The notes: generated from the letters alone by a model not told the origin. 64,000 nt of DNA from Nipponacmea schrenckii (GCA_030562195.1 CM060199.1:8514338-8578337), one strand, 5' to 3'; shown: positions 9,901 to 21,471, counted from the stretch's first letter. Numbers and translations are program-made.

Positions 9901-12900
9901 TCACTTGGTATATTTAGCTCGACTGACCATTTGCTTAGAGCCTTAATAGGTTTTCTCATGGAAGTGGTAAACTCCTTATATGATTTTCTGTTCCCCTTTC
10001 TATCATTTAATAATATCTGAATAAAGAGAGGAATATCTGGTTGTATGGGTATATTTAGAGTTATTTCCCCATCTAACAATTTCAAAATGGAATTTCTGAT
10101 CCCGAACAATTGTGTGATAAATTGTTTAAAGTGGAATTTTTTACAGAAATGTACATAATTAAGTTTTTTACCTTCTGAATCGAACAGGTCATATACATAT
10201 CTTATGCCTGTCTTTTTCCATGTTGGCCAAAAAAAAATGGGTATTGTCTATGGTAAGTCTAGGAATATACCATAATGGCAGAGTCATTTTATCCTCTTGG
10301 TTATTGACTAATGCCAACAGATCATAAAGAATGTCCACTACATCTGTCCAAAAATTATTTTTGATCAATTTCAAAATTTCTGCTCTGTAGCCAGAACCAT
10401 ACTTAAAAATATTTGCTAACATTTGGTTTGTCATTTTATACACAAATTCACCCCAAGTAGTCTTTGATATTAGCATCCTTTTAATCCAAGACAGTTTAAT
10501 GTTTTTATGAATGAATCAATATGAATCATTTTGCATCCTCCTGAAGCATAGTCTTGTATTAACGTTCGTCTTGATATTCTATCTTTCTTTCCCCAAATGA
10601 ATTCATAAAATTTTCTTTCAAAAGTTTCAACGAATATTTTTGGTGGATTAGGAAGGGAACGAACTAATGGGTTAATTTAGGAATAAATAGGGATTTTATA
10701 AGACATATTTTACCAAGAACAGTCAATTTTCTTTTCTTAATTTAGGGTCAAAATTTATAGTTATCATGTCATCCAGTGTTGTAGAAAATATTATGCCTAG
10801 GATAGTAACTGGTTCAGCATGCGAGACCCACGTGAGACCTATTTCCCTACATATTTCAGCTTTACCTACAGATGATCCGATCCAAACAGCGGAAGTTTTT
10901 GATAAATTTGGTTTAAGACCTGAGAATTTTGCATATTGATCTAAAAGACTTAATAAAATGTTGATAATATGCAAAGAGTGGTGTCTTGGTTTCTCCGACA
11001 AAGACTCTCCGCCTCCGACTATCCGACAAGCCATTTGAGACTTGATCTTCGAGAATCGAAAAGCACGTTTTTCTAATGCAGGCTACAATAAAAAATTGAA
11101 ATGTTTTTATAATGTATGACGAAACGGAACTTACAATAAACAAATCTTGCTCTTTTTCAACATGAAAATATTTAGCACTGTGGTGGGTTAAACGTGAACT
11201 GTACAATTAGCGCGCCAAGTTATTATTTTTACTTGTGAGTAGAGATAATGTAGGCGACTGCATTTTCGATTTTCTGTTGTTAAATCGTAAATAGGCCTAT
11301 AGTCATAGGTAGCCTGTAGCAGCCTATACGACCTAAATTTAAATTTCCTCAAGTTTTAGGTAATGTAACATTGTAATCTAGATTCCAGCCTCTATGGTAG
11401 TCTAATTGTCAGAAATTAAATGAAATGCATGCAGCTGTACGTTCTACTTTTCTGCACCTGTTTGGGCTAATGAGGACGGGCAGACGCCATGTAGTGTGCA
11501 ATGAGTTCCAGGGTTCAATCCAGGCATGGGTCGAGATACAACTTTCGGATTTTTCAAGCCGGTTTCCCCCAGTTAGTGATGCAGGTCAGAGAGGATGACA
11601 TGGAATAAGCGTCTAGGACGATAAATCAAGGCCAAGATCCCTCGACAGTTGTAAATCAAAAATAAGAGTAGGCTCATAGGCCTACTGTCCTGGCAAATTT
11701 ACCTCATTGCACACTACATGGCGTCTGCCCATCCTCATTAGCCCAAACAGGTGCAGAAAAGTAGAACGTACAACTGCATTTCATTTAATTTCTGACAATT
11801 TTAGAGAGGCTGGAATCAAGATGCTTCACTTTTATTACAATGTTACATTACTTAATACTAGAGGAAATTTAAATTTAGGTCGTATAGGCTGCTACAGGCT
11901 ACCTATGACTATAGGCCTATTTACGATTTCACAACAGAAATTCGAAAATGCAGTCGCCTACATTATCTCTACTCACAAGTAAAAAACTTGGCGCGCTAAT
12001 TGTACAGTTCACGTTTAACCCACCACAGTGCTAAATATTTTCATGTTGAAAAAGAGCAAGATTTGTTTATTGTAAGTTCCGTTTCGTCATACATTATAAA
12101 CACATTTCAATTTTTTATTGTAGCCTTCATTAGAAAAACGTGCTTATCGATTCTCGAATATCAAGTCTCAAATGGCTTGTCGGATAGTCGGAGGCGGAGA
12201 GTCTTTGTCGGAGAAACCAAGACACCGTGCAAAGAGCACGTCGACAATGCAATTTCAAATCACATCTTAGAAAATTTAGTAATTACTGATATCGCTATAA
12301 GCTTCAGTGAAATAATCGCACGTAAACAATAACCGGTTTGCGTTATAAAGAAAGTTTGATATTATAACATTTCAACTACACGTTCTCAAGAATGATATAA
12401 CAAATCTTATATTTTCTTTCTATAATTACAATATACTTACCACCCTTTTGTCCAGCACCATCTGGGTCTCCCCCAATCGATCTTATTTTTTTCTGCAATG
12501 GAAGGTTTATGTCTACAACATCTAATTTTCTATTTAAAAGTTTCCTATACATATCAGCGAGTTATGATATTCCTCTTTTTCTACAAATTTTGAAAAACTC
12601 TTGGGTAAACAGTTATGTAATATTTTTAAATAAATTAAAGATGAACAATAATGTCCCTTCTTAAATAACTGATGAGTGAACAATAATGTCCCTTCTGAAT
12701 TAACTGATGAGTGAACAATAATGTCCCTTCTTAATTAACTGATGAGTAAACAATAATGTCCCTTCTTAAATAACTGCTGAGTGAACAATAATGTCCATTC
12801 TTAATTAACTGATGAGTGTCCCACCTTAAATACTAATAAGTGAACAACTATGTCCCTACTTAAATAACTGATGAGTTAACAGTTATGTCCTACCTCAAAT

Positions 12901-15900
12901 GACTAAGTGACTACAGTGTTTATTCAATAATAAAGACACATGTAAGACTTACATAGGTTGGTTGTTGGTTTTGATCGTCAGGTAATGGCATTAGGTTGCA
13001 TTTTTCGTCTGTATCCACTCTATCTTTGGCACCATCAAAATAGTCATAACAACCTTCAGCTGAGAATAACAACAAAGCAGAAAGTGCGTGTTTGGACATT
13101 CATATGGATTGGGATATCTTGAAAATAAGAGTCTGGAAATCTTAGAAAGAAGGATATCGATATATTTGATCCAGATATCATGTGAACAGGGATAGTATAG
13201 TCATAGTGATATATTGGAAACCAGGATTAGGATATCTTGGAAATAAGGATTGAGATACATGATCATTTTAATTAAGAATTGAAATACATGTATCATAGAA
13301 ACAATGATAGAGATATATTGAAAACATGGATTGAGATATCTTGAAAGTAACAGTTGAAAAATCTTGAAACTAAGAACGGAGATACATGTATCTTGAAAGT
13401 AAAAATTGAGATATCCTGAAAATAAAGATTGAGTTACATTGGAAATTAGGATTGGAATATCTTTTAAACAAGGAATAGAAATAGTTTGAAAGTAAAAATT
13501 GAGATTTCTTTGAAATAAGGATATACATGTTTCTTGAAGGTGAGTATTTTTAAATGGGAGGGGAGTGAAGAATATCTGGAAAGAAGGGCATTGATATCTG
13601 TGAGGTAAGGGAATGGGTATATTTTAGAAGTAAATTTTGAGAGAGTTCTTATGTATGTTTTTATACTTACGTCTAATGTAAGGTTTCAAATATGTAGAAT
13701 ATGGGCGCAGTCGTGTTATAGAAGCACCGGATCCTGATATTTAAATAGAATACTAGTAATTTTAGTAAGATAGCTTGCCAGGCAAGGTAATATACGCCCA
13801 CTGGCAGCATCGATTTTGAATAAAAAATAAAATATACATCTAGGGTGATGAATGTACAATATTACTAAGTTTCCTTAAAATCAGTCAAGAATTATACCTA
13901 AAAAAAAGGCAATAATTCATTATAGATTTTCAGTATTTTTGATTGTTAAAAGGATTCACTCTTGTGTGATAACAAACAATTTCAACAAAATTCATCAAAA
14001 TCCGTACGGAAGTGTGCCTTGGAAGCCAAAAACCGAACGCGTTTTAAAGAACACAGGCAATAATTCATATTATATATTTTGTGATATTTCTTTTCAATAG
14101 GGTTCATCCTTGAATGATAATTAAAAATTTCAGCAAGTTCTGTCAAAAAATGTAAATGTTTACGAGTTAAAATTTTGACGCTTTTTTTCAAAAACAGAGT
14201 AATAACTGATATTAAATATTTTAAGATTTATCTGATTTTCAATAGGGTTCATCCTTAGGTAATTCCACATACTCATGCCAAGTTCCGTTAAAATCTGTCA
14301 AGAAATGTGACTTGCAGAGTGTTTATGAGCCAAAACTGGAATTCATTTGAAAGAACACGAGCAATCAAATATTATGTGATATTTCTTGTTTTCAATAGGG
14401 TTCATCCTTGAGTGATAATTATAATTCATACTAAATGTTTTTTCGATTTCGCTGATTTTCGATAGGGTTTATCCTTGAGTTATAACATACTCTCACACCA
14501 AGTTTCATCAAAATCAGTCAAGAATTGCATATTGTAGAGTGTTTACGAGCCATTCAAGAACAAGGGCAAGAACTCATACTAAATTTTTTCCGATTTCGCT
14601 GAGTTTCAATAGGGTTCATCCTTGCGTGATCATAAACACTCATATCAAGTTTCATCTAAATCCGTCAAGATTTGCACCTTGTAGAGTGCGGACGAACGGA
14701 CGGACGGACATGGGTGAAGACAATATACGCCCCCATTTCATGTGGGCGCATAAAAATTATTATGTTGACTTCAAAATTCAACCGTATCCAATAACATTCT
14801 AGGAAACATCACATCAGCATTGTTAAATCATTTTTTCCTTTCATTGGTAGCATCTATATACAATTTAACCTTCTTCTTAGTCGTCAAATGTGAACTTGAA
14901 CGCTGTCTTGTCAAGCACACAAGTTTTATCAAAATTTATTTAAAATTGTACATTTCATTGCACCCACAATACAATTTTTAAGCCAAGTCAAGGGCAATAA
15001 CTCAAAAAGCGTTTATTGCAAAATCGTCAACTTCAAACTTGACTACCGTCTTATAAATTGCAGCTCAGACGAAATTTCATCAAATTCTAGCCTCTATTGC
15101 ACACACAATAAAATAAGTCAAGGGCAATAAGTCAAGAAACGTTCATCAATATTGTCAAGTTTGAACTTGACCGACATCTTATCAATTCCAACGCTCACAC
15201 CAAGTTTCATTAAATTCTATTGAAAACTGTAGCTTTTTTGCACCCACAATAAAATTTGATGCAGTTTTACAAAGTCAAGGGCAATAACTAAAAAACTGTT
15301 CATCAAAATTGTCAAATTCAAACTTGACCGCCGCCCTTTTCCAATATTCACACCAAGTTGCATTAAAATCAATTGAAAATTGCAGCTTCCATTGCACCCT
15401 CAATAAAATTTGACGCGATTTTATTAAGTCAAGGGCAATAACTCAAAAAACGTTTATTGCAAAATATCAAATACAAACTTGACTGCCGTCTTATAAATTC
15501 CTATGTTCACACCAAGTTCATCAAAATCCATTGAAAATTCTAGCCTCTATTGCACTCACAATAAAATTTTGACGTGATTTTACGAAATCAAGGGCAATAA
15601 CTTTTAAACCTTCATCGCAAAATCGCAATATTCGCACTTGACCGGCGTCTTATCAATCCAAAATGCTCACACCAAGTTTCATCAAAATCCATTGAGAATT
15701 CTAGCCTCTATTGCACACTCAATAAAAATTTGACGCGATTTTACTACATCAAGGGCAATAACTTGCAAACTGTTCATCGAAATATCGCAATATTCGAATT
15801 TGACCAACGTCTTATTGATTTAAATGCTTTGACGCGACTTTACTCGGTCAAGGGCAATAACTCGCAAATCATTCATCAAAAAAATTGTCAAATTCAAACA

Positions 15901-18900
15901 TGACCGCCGTCTTATCAATAGAAATGCTCACACCAAGTTTCTTCAAAATCCATTGAAAATTGTAGCTTTTATTGCACCCACAATCGAATTTTGACCCGAG
16001 GGTAATAATTTAAAAAGCGTTCATTGAAAAAGCATCAATTTCGAACAATTTCACACAAAGTTTCATCTAAATCCGTTGAAAATTATAGCTTTAATTGTGT
16101 CTACAATAAATATAAAGGCAGGGGCAAAATCGAACTTGACTGCCGTCTTATCAATTCTAATGCTCACAAGTTTTATTCAAATCAATTCAAAATTCTAGCT
16201 TCTATTGTGTCTACAACAAATGTTGACGGACGGACCGACGGACCGACGGCCAGGGGCGACGACAATATACATCCACATATTCATGTAGGCGTATGAAAAT
16301 CATTGTTTGTGAGGGTGTTACAAGTACAAACATGAAAGATCGGAGAATTTTACGCCAATGTTTCACATGAAAATTTGGATGTACTTTGAAATATACTTTT
16401 TAATACCTTTTGTAAATTTTAACAAAACTAAAATTACCGTTTTACTGTGCTCCTAACCACTTCAAATACAAAGAAAATAAGAAGTGATACTTACTCGGGG
16501 GTGAATCTCTTTTGAACACACGAATCTCTGAATATTCACCACCACAAAATTGTTTTTCGTTGTTTACACATTTCACTTTTTGACACAGGAAATCTTTTAA
16601 TTTATTTAACGTATAGACTTTAGGAAAACATATACAGAATGCTCCATTCTGAAACATCAAAATTATGTTTATAGCGGGTGTCAAGAAATGAAGATTTTCG
16701 AGTTCGGAAAAGCATCGAGACTAAGACAATGATCTTTCAAACTTTTGACGACCAGATGATTTGTTATTTCAGATCAGAACAGAAGAAAAAATATCCAAAA
16801 GACCCAGACCCTTTATCCCAATTTCTCAGTAGCGCATTTGTTCCACCCTAGGCCTGTACAACAACCATCTCTTCTCCGAAAACTAAAGCTTTAAGTGTAT
16901 AAATAGCAACGTTTGTTGAGTACACATGAAAAGGACCACTTGAAAAAGTCAATATTTAAGTTCAAATGAACTTCAATATAATTTTTATACAACAACTACA
17001 CTACAGTGGCGTCCCCCGACTTGCCAGATGCAAAAAATGCGAGAATTTCATGTTAACTGTAATGCGAGGCAATTTTTCGCAAAAACGCAACATTTTGCAC
17101 GCACACCACGGGAAAAACTGAATTTCACTCTGGATTGTGCACACATTACCTTTAAAAGCATGTGAATCGGAATAAAATTTCACTTCTTCACTGACACTTG
17201 TGAAACGCCGACACGATGCCGCGACTTACAACCCCCGAACGGGAACGTGTCATTGGCATGCTTCAAAATGGTTGCCAGACGACTACACTGCGCACACACA
17301 ACGATCGCAAGACTCCATCAAAGGTTTCTGCAAACAGGGAATACTCGGGTCCGTCCTCGACCGGGTCAACAACGTGTTACAACGGCACGTCAGGACCGTC
17401 AGATCGTGTTGATCATGCCCGAGACGAACACTACCAGCGATTAGAACGGCTACTCAAGTCCAAGACGACGTGGATTCATTCCCCCAACACCGTAAGGAAC
17501 AATACCTTGCACAGCAGAACAGTACTTCAGTGGCCAGCTCTGTCACCCGACCTCTCCACTATCAAGCACTTATTGGATTGAATTGGACGACGTCTTTCAC
17601 GTCGACGCCAGATGGACAACATCCAGGAATTTGAGGTTGCCCTTGTTCAGGAGTGGAATGCTATCCCTCAGAACACTATCCAGAGACTGATCGCGGCCAC
17701 ACCCGTTATCGACTTTCCTGTTTGACCCCTACACTAGTTAAGTCTCGCTCGCGCATTAACATTATCGTGAATAAAATTTTATGATGTTTACATGTCTTAT
17801 TATATCATTCATTATCTCATAAGCATCATAAGTATATACTTCATATATCAACCGTGGAGTTATTCCAGATTACGTGAGTGGTGCGTATTCATATAGACTG
17901 AGTATATATTCATGAACAAACATGTATACATGTATATCCAAACGTTGCTTTAGGAACATGATGAAATCGATATCATGAAAGTCTCTGATTTGGAAGTCAA
18001 GATTTAGAGGATGGCACTTGATAAATAATAACAAGGGAACTTGATACAATAAAAAAAAAATTCTACTTGCATGAACAGCAGCAAAATTATGATGATACAG
18101 GTTAAAGCAACTTGCACAGCATAAGTCGACGGTCATCCTTAATGTTCCGAAGTCAAGTCGTTCATCTAATCGTGTAGGGTCTTCGTAACATCCCATATAA
18201 AACTCTAAGATGGAAATAAACAAAAATGTTTAGGTGATACAAAGTCAAGTAATAGCCAATTGATTCACTTAGCATAAGTAAATTAGTTTTAAGACAGTAT
18301 TTCAGATGGTTAATTGTCGGACTATATCGTCAGGGTTTCTTTAGCGTCTTCTGTCTCAAAATAGGTGTCCAGGTCAACAGCTTTATTCTTATTACCCATG
18401 GGATAATCTCCTTGTGTTTTGTTTATTTATTATCATCATTATCATTATTAATACTTTCTAACGCGACATCTACGAAAGGGTGTGAATAAACGAGGTGGAA
18501 TGAAGAAATATAAAAGTGGCATAACGTGTCAGAACTTTGCACTGTATTTCATCGCTTCTTGAACTATGCGAGTGAGTTTTTTGTAGGTGTAATCACATTT
18601 TTTTTTATTACAAACGTACTATTTTGACGTATAGGAATAATGTCATAATTGAAATGGTACCAGTAATAGTCTTATTACTAACATAGAAATAAAACCAAGA
18701 GAACTTACTGCTTGAATCATAGTTAACACCAGGTGTAGTTATTCCTTCATGAGGATAGTACGCATAACCTTCAAATAAACCAAAGCATACATTTAGAAAA
18801 TTGCCATGACTAATAATACTGTATCTAAAGTTTGAAATTATAAATATAAAATGCTGATCAACTGTAGGCAAATGTATAAAAAGCTATTATTGTGCATATT

Positions 18901-21032
18901 TAGTCACCGGAGCTTACTAAAATCAGAGAAAGAAAAATGTATTGCTTTATCAAACTAATCTAAAAAGTTTATTTATTATTCTGAAACTTGCCTAAATAAC
19001 CCATTTTGCGTTTAAGGCTCATTCTTTGGCAATAACTCAAACAAAACATTCATAGAAATTCGTATGTGACGGGGATATAGTCTATGATCACATCATTTTA
19101 CATATTTCAAGGATTTTACTGCTTGTAGGTGAATGTAAAATATATTTCACCAAGAATTTCCTTGTCCCTCGTTGACTCGATCCAAATGAATCTTTTCACA
19201 ATTGAAAAATGTACATAGGAGTTTTTAGGAACTTCTTCAGAATTAATACCTGTTTTATACGTAGCAAAGGCGTTTTCTCCACCACAATTCTGTTTCAAAT
19301 TAGCTTTACATCTTATTTTACACTGATTGGAATTCACTTTCTTTATTTTCCCACTTTCACAATGACATTTATTTCCCTTCTGAAAAATTAGAATTGGTTT
19401 ATATAAAATCAAGATCAATGCTGTTGTCCACTATTCATTTACTAATGATAACAATATCTGCTGAGGATCATGATATTCCTCTCTTCATTGATGAACAATC
19501 CACAAACGTGTGTAGTACAAGAAAAATACCTAATAATATCAAGGTATTAGATCGAGTTCTAATTAACATTGTCAGACAGGTATTTATTCGTCATGAGTCT
19601 AAATGAATTTGGTGTACTAATATTAGTAGTGTTGTTTTTCCTCATGGCTATTTTACATTTTTGAACCCTTAAATATTCATTTGGACCCCTTTTTAAATTT
19701 GAAGCTTTAGATATCGAACAATGATGTCAAAAAATTAAATAAAAAATTTAAAGTGGACCAGGCTTTATTTGTTTCGGACAATCATCCGACAGCCTCAAAC
19801 ACATGAAATCTTTTGGTTAGCTAATCAGAATTTGAAAAATCACAATGACTTAAGAAATTACGAACGTCCCGCCATATTGGAAAACGGTTCGTCTTGACAG
19901 TCAAAGAGTTATCCTTCCCGTCGTGCAATAGCGGTCATCTATATAAACAGACTACAACGCATTTTTCAATTGTAGACTTTGTCAACAGGACACACAATTT
20001 TCCGACTGACTGGAGACCAGCCGCGTACAGCACGAAAAAAAAATGAAAAGTGAAATTTTTTGTTTGAGGCATATTTCAAGGTATTTTGCGATTTTCTCAG
20101 AGCTTGAATATTTCTGAGGACTGTTTAAATGTAACAAAGGCCCAAAACGACCCCTAAAAATCAAGCCTGGGCCCCTTTAAATTAGCTTACATGTAACATT
20201 GCAATAGGCTTTGTCTTTAACCAACAATAGAGGATACAGTCTTCAACAGTATTTGTAACTGCATCAGAAATTCTATTAGAAAATAATCTAAGCATGCTCG
20301 CCCTTAATGACATCCATTTCGGAGACGAGGGCTTTGCTGGGCCAATAGCGGCCATTATCCTTTTACGATCGACAGAAATATAACAGTTACTCTCCAACTT
20401 CAAGTCTTCTGCAATTAAAAAAAAAATCATTCGTAATCTTTTTTTCCATGTTCTGTGCTTTCTCCATAATCTAGCCTAGTTGTATTTTTTCATAAAATAA
20501 TGTTGAACTAAGCAACAACACAAATACATTGATTAAGCTTTTTAAATAATAGTAGGCCCTAGCTAGTTTTGTGAGTTTTCCAGATTTTACAAGGATTCTG
20601 TTACTTTATGACACCAGGATCAGTTCAGTGATGAATATATGCATAACATAACCATCGGCATCATTCTTAAAAATTTTATGCTAATTCTGAAACTTAAATA
20701 AACCGAGGCTATGAGCTATGAGTTGGAAATCGCAAAAAGAGTAGGCTAATGCCTCTGTTATTTCATTTCTTATCAATTTTTCGTTCTACAACTATGCTAC
20801 AGAATACAGCCTAATATAACAAGGCTAAATAAGTATATAAGCTTAGAGGCTACTTACCAAATTTGTTACCAAATGCCGGCATCAAACCTGGGGGGTTTCT
20901 CGATATCAAGTTTTCGTATCGAAAATAGTCATTCATTGAAACTGCCGATACAGTAAACCTGAATAATGCCATCATCAACCCTATTGATATTTTGATTTTG
21001 TTGAGTTCCATGTTGATGTTGTAAGAACTCAT
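6929..21032 (-). CDS. WSC-domain type I membrane protein gene, 12 exons recovered
   Basis: Exons on the minus strand: 21032-20858, 20408-20191, 19379-19250, 18768-18709, 18204-18071, 16648-16495, 13733-13671, 13059-12953, 12492-12441, 8808-8755, 8149-8044, 6977-6929. Every junction keeps the frame. All introns begin GT and end AG except intron 5, which begins GCAAGT. The product has a signal peptide, two WSC-type cysteine-rich domains, a polar stalk, one transmembrane helix and the start of a cytoplasmic tail. WSC domains bind carbohydrate in known proteins, so a cell-surface glycan-binding or sensor role is likely; the ligand is unknown. The two domain cassettes (exons 2-3 and 4-6) are both 348 nt and begin and end in phase 1, pointing to internal duplication. 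The 3' end is not located. Introns are loaded with transposons, and exons 2-6 have a second copy at 31505-36370. Confidence 0.85.
6978..8043. other. Intron 11 of the WSC gene, no other feature
   Basis: AT-rich sequence. The open frame 7337-7579 (plus) is hydrophobic low-complexity and not supported as a gene. Confidence 0.5.
8044..8149 (-). CDS. WSC gene exon 11: transmembrane helix
   Basis: Encodes DDGDSKKKSD, then a hydrophobic run FYAVSFGVLGALLIGFFCF followed by RKT. An acidic/basic juxtamembrane segment outside and basic residues after the helix fit a single-pass type I protein. It enters in phase 1, leaves in phase 2 and is flanked by a polypyrimidine acceptor and GTAAGT. Confidence 0.75.
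8250..9110. repeat. Degenerate repeat field with the theme gttacctgacattgcaat
   Basis: The words 'gttacc', 'cattgcaat' and 'taaaatcgtaacc' recur many times at uneven spacing, including the second copy (8833-8948) of the 116-bp repeat at 6247. Exon 10 of the WSC gene lies inside the field. Confidence 0.55.
8755..13733 (-). CDS. WSC gene exons 7-10: extracellular stalk
   Basis: Exon 7 (13733-13671, SITRLRPYSTYLKPYIR) resembles linker exon 4 in size and phase. Exon 8 (13059-12953) has EGCYDYFDGAKDRVDTDEKC, with one cysteine pair but no full WSC domain. Exon 9 (12492-12441) and exon 10 (8808-8755) encode short Gly/Lys/Arg-rich pieces without cysteines. All four keep phase and have AG acceptors and GTAAGT or similar donors. 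Confidence 0.65.
8833..8948. repeat. 116-bp repeat, copy 2
   Basis: Identical by eye to 6247-6362, same orientation. Confidence 0.8.
9173..10978 (-). mobile_element. 5'-truncated LINE of the L1/Tx1 type, degraded
   Basis: The minus strand carries the end of an RT (KFSGLKPNLSKTSAVWIGS, then VTILGIIFS near 10930-10790), the post-RT phrase IKLSWIKRML (about 10480) and the C-terminal phrase KWLQCRIQHRILATKDLLF with a CCHC motif (CYICPSKQQTQTISHLFYEC, about 9830-9690). Several stops and frame changes make it inactive. The 3' end shows AATAAA (minus, near 9236) followed by an A tail, read as T runs at 9177-9220. This is a normal 5'-truncated insertion, in intron 10-9 territory of the WSC gene. Confidence 0.85.
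10979..12227. mobile_element. Long-inverted-repeat (foldback/MULE-like) element with 9-bp TSD
   Basis: Arms of about 500 bp (from 10979 and ending at 12227) are near-perfect inverse copies around a spacer of about 200 bp (11510-11700). The ends read TGGTGTCTTGGTTTCTCCG and its inverse with C in place of the first T. The 9-bp sequence TGCAAAGAG flanks both sides (10970-10978 and 12228-12236). A 9-bp duplication with very long TIRs fits Mutator-like or foldback elements. No transposase is encoded. Confidence 0.85.
12640..12910. repeat. Minisatellite of about 35 bp, seven to eight copies
   Basis: The unit reads close to 'taactgatgagtgaacaata' followed by 'atgtcccttcttaaa'. Copies differ by single substitutions and small deletions. 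It lies between exons 8 and 9 of the WSC gene. Confidence 0.85.
13090..13640. repeat. Degenerate minisatellite, theme attgagatatcttgaaaataagg
   Basis: A unit of about 30 bp, with core 'gagatatcttgaaa', recurs irregularly over about 550 bp, between exons 7 and 8 of the WSC gene. Confidence 0.65.
13774..14756 (-). mobile_element. Complete pearl-like element with terminal hairpin
   Basis: Read on the minus strand it starts at 14756 with 'tttttatgcgcccacatg', passes a (CCGT)n run (about 14690-14710), then an array of units of roughly 160 bp, and ends with 'gctgccagtgggcgtat' and the hairpin CTTGCCAGGCAAG (13774-13786). The same start/end layout is repeated in other elements in this window. No protein is encoded, so it is non-autonomous. 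A 3' hairpin without TIRs suggests Helitron-type mobilisation, which is inference. Confidence 0.7.
14880..16300 (-). mobile_element. Pearl-like element with units of about 120-130 bp
   Basis: About ten degenerate copies of a unit with 'tcaagggcaataactcaaaa', 'cttgaccgccgtcttatcaat' and 'caccaagtttcatcaaaatcc' run up to a (GACG)n stretch (16225-16255) and the terminal palindrome 'atacatccacatattcatgt' at 16266. The left end of the large duplication (15782) lies inside this array. Confidence 0.7.
16495..18768 (-). CDS. WSC gene exons 4-6: linker and second WSC domain
   Basis: Exon 4 (18768-18709) is a short linker (GYAYYPHEGITTPGVNY). Exon 5 (18204-18071) begins the domain with YMGCYEDPTRLDERLDF and DLCCASC and ends AAVH, matching the AMLH end of exon 2. 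Exon 6 (16648-16495) completes it with GAFCICFPKVYT and FCGGEYSE. Exon 5 stays in frame only if splicing uses the GCAAGT donor; the GTAGAA site 4 nt further on would break the frame. Confidence 0.8.
16741..16885 (+). repeat. PLE 3' tail fragment
   Basis: Inverse copy of 1695-1820: shares 'tttcagatcagaa', 'cccaatttctca' and 'ccctaggcctgtaca'. The hairpin is not included. Looks like a short, 5'-truncated insertion of the same Penelope-like family. Confidence 0.65.
17205..17725 (+). pseudogene. Internally deleted Tc1/mariner transposase
   Basis: The N-terminus starts with MPRLTTPERERVIGMLQNG. A second frame over the same stretch continues the DNA-binding part (RLHQRFLQTGNTRVRPRPG). The middle, including the first two catalytic aspartates, is missing. 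The catalytic-end phrase WPALSPDLSTIKHLLD follows, then an in-frame TGA (17579-17581) and a C-terminus to about 17725. Frameshift, deletion and stop make it dead. It lies in intron 5 of the WSC gene. Confidence 0.85.
19250..20408 (-). CDS. WSC gene exons 2-3: first WSC domain
   Basis: Exon 2 (20408-20191) carries SNCYISVD and EDCILYC and ends AMLH in phase 0. Exon 3 (19379-19250) carries KGNKCHCE, NQCKIRC and NCGGENAFATYKT, the CGG end typical of WSC domains. Together they hold eight cysteines, the usual number. The combined length is 348 nt, phase 1 to phase 1. Confidence 0.8.
20858..21032 (-). CDS. WSC gene exon 1: signal peptide
   Basis: Encodes MELNKIKISIGLMMALFRF and onward, a basic start followed by a hydrophobic core and small residues (TVSAVS) suited to signal peptidase. 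Met is at 21032 or, more typically for a signal peptide, at 21011. Ends in phase 1 at a GTAAGT donor. This exon has no counterpart in the second copy of the locus. Confidence 0.75.
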
Positions 21033-21433
21033 CCACCATGTTGCCAGATGTATGACGTAATTCTTTGTTTATATTTTACGTCATACTCAATTCGGCAACA
21101 ACCAGCAATTTTATTTGCAGAGCCTCTAGACCTAGTGTAACTTTGCTCAGTTCTCCGTTCAGCTATACGGGAACTGTCGAGGATTGCCTTATGGCTCTGG
21201 CTCTGTTGCAAAAGTTGTTGTAAGGATATTGGTATTATTATTAAGGTTATACTGTACAAATAGTACAGAACACAGTTAAGTTATTATATAGAGTTGTGTC
21301 CCTCGAGTTAGAATGTCTGACAGAGTGAGATCCCTTGGATAAAACATGTGGTCTACATAATAATATCTGTACTAAAAGTGATAATAAACTTTATGTCTTT
21401 TAAACAGACTTATTGCTTTTAACAAATATCACA

Positions 21434-21448
21434 TGGTGTCAGAAGTGG
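21434..21448 (+). other. Primer-binding site of the old gypsy element, preceded by its 5' LTR end
   Basis: TGGTGTCAGAAGTGG follows 'atatcaca', where the LTR would end in CA. The sequence pairs with the 3' end of a tRNA-Leu, as in many metazoan Ty3/gypsy elements. The LTR start upstream was not found, because the other LTR is missing from this copy. Confidence 0.7.
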
Positions 21449-21471
21449 TCTAGTCCACAATAATAATCAGA

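Larger units (their letters stand above)
15782..20648. repeat. 4.87-kb duplicated segment, copy 1
   Basis: Matches 31505-36370 in the same orientation, offset 15722-15723. It holds part of a pearl-like array, WSC exons 6 to 2 and a deleted Tc1 copy. By-eye differences are about 1-3 percent from 15782 to about 17550, but only about 5 changes in 3 kb beyond that. Confidence 0.92.

Noticed and set aside
12000..12332. Pair of equal ORFs (10913-11206 minus and 12000-12332 plus) as duplicated genes
   Set aside because: They are the two arms of the long-inverted-repeat element read in the same direction; no known motif.
12640..12910. Hammerhead-ribozyme-like 'ctgatgag' in the 35-bp minisatellite
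   Set aside because: The second core box GAAA and the cleavage-site partner are missing and the flanks do not pair; the match is to one half of the core only.
12640..12910. CRISPR-like regular repeats
   Set aside because: Units are head-to-tail without unique spacers, and the window is clearly metazoan.
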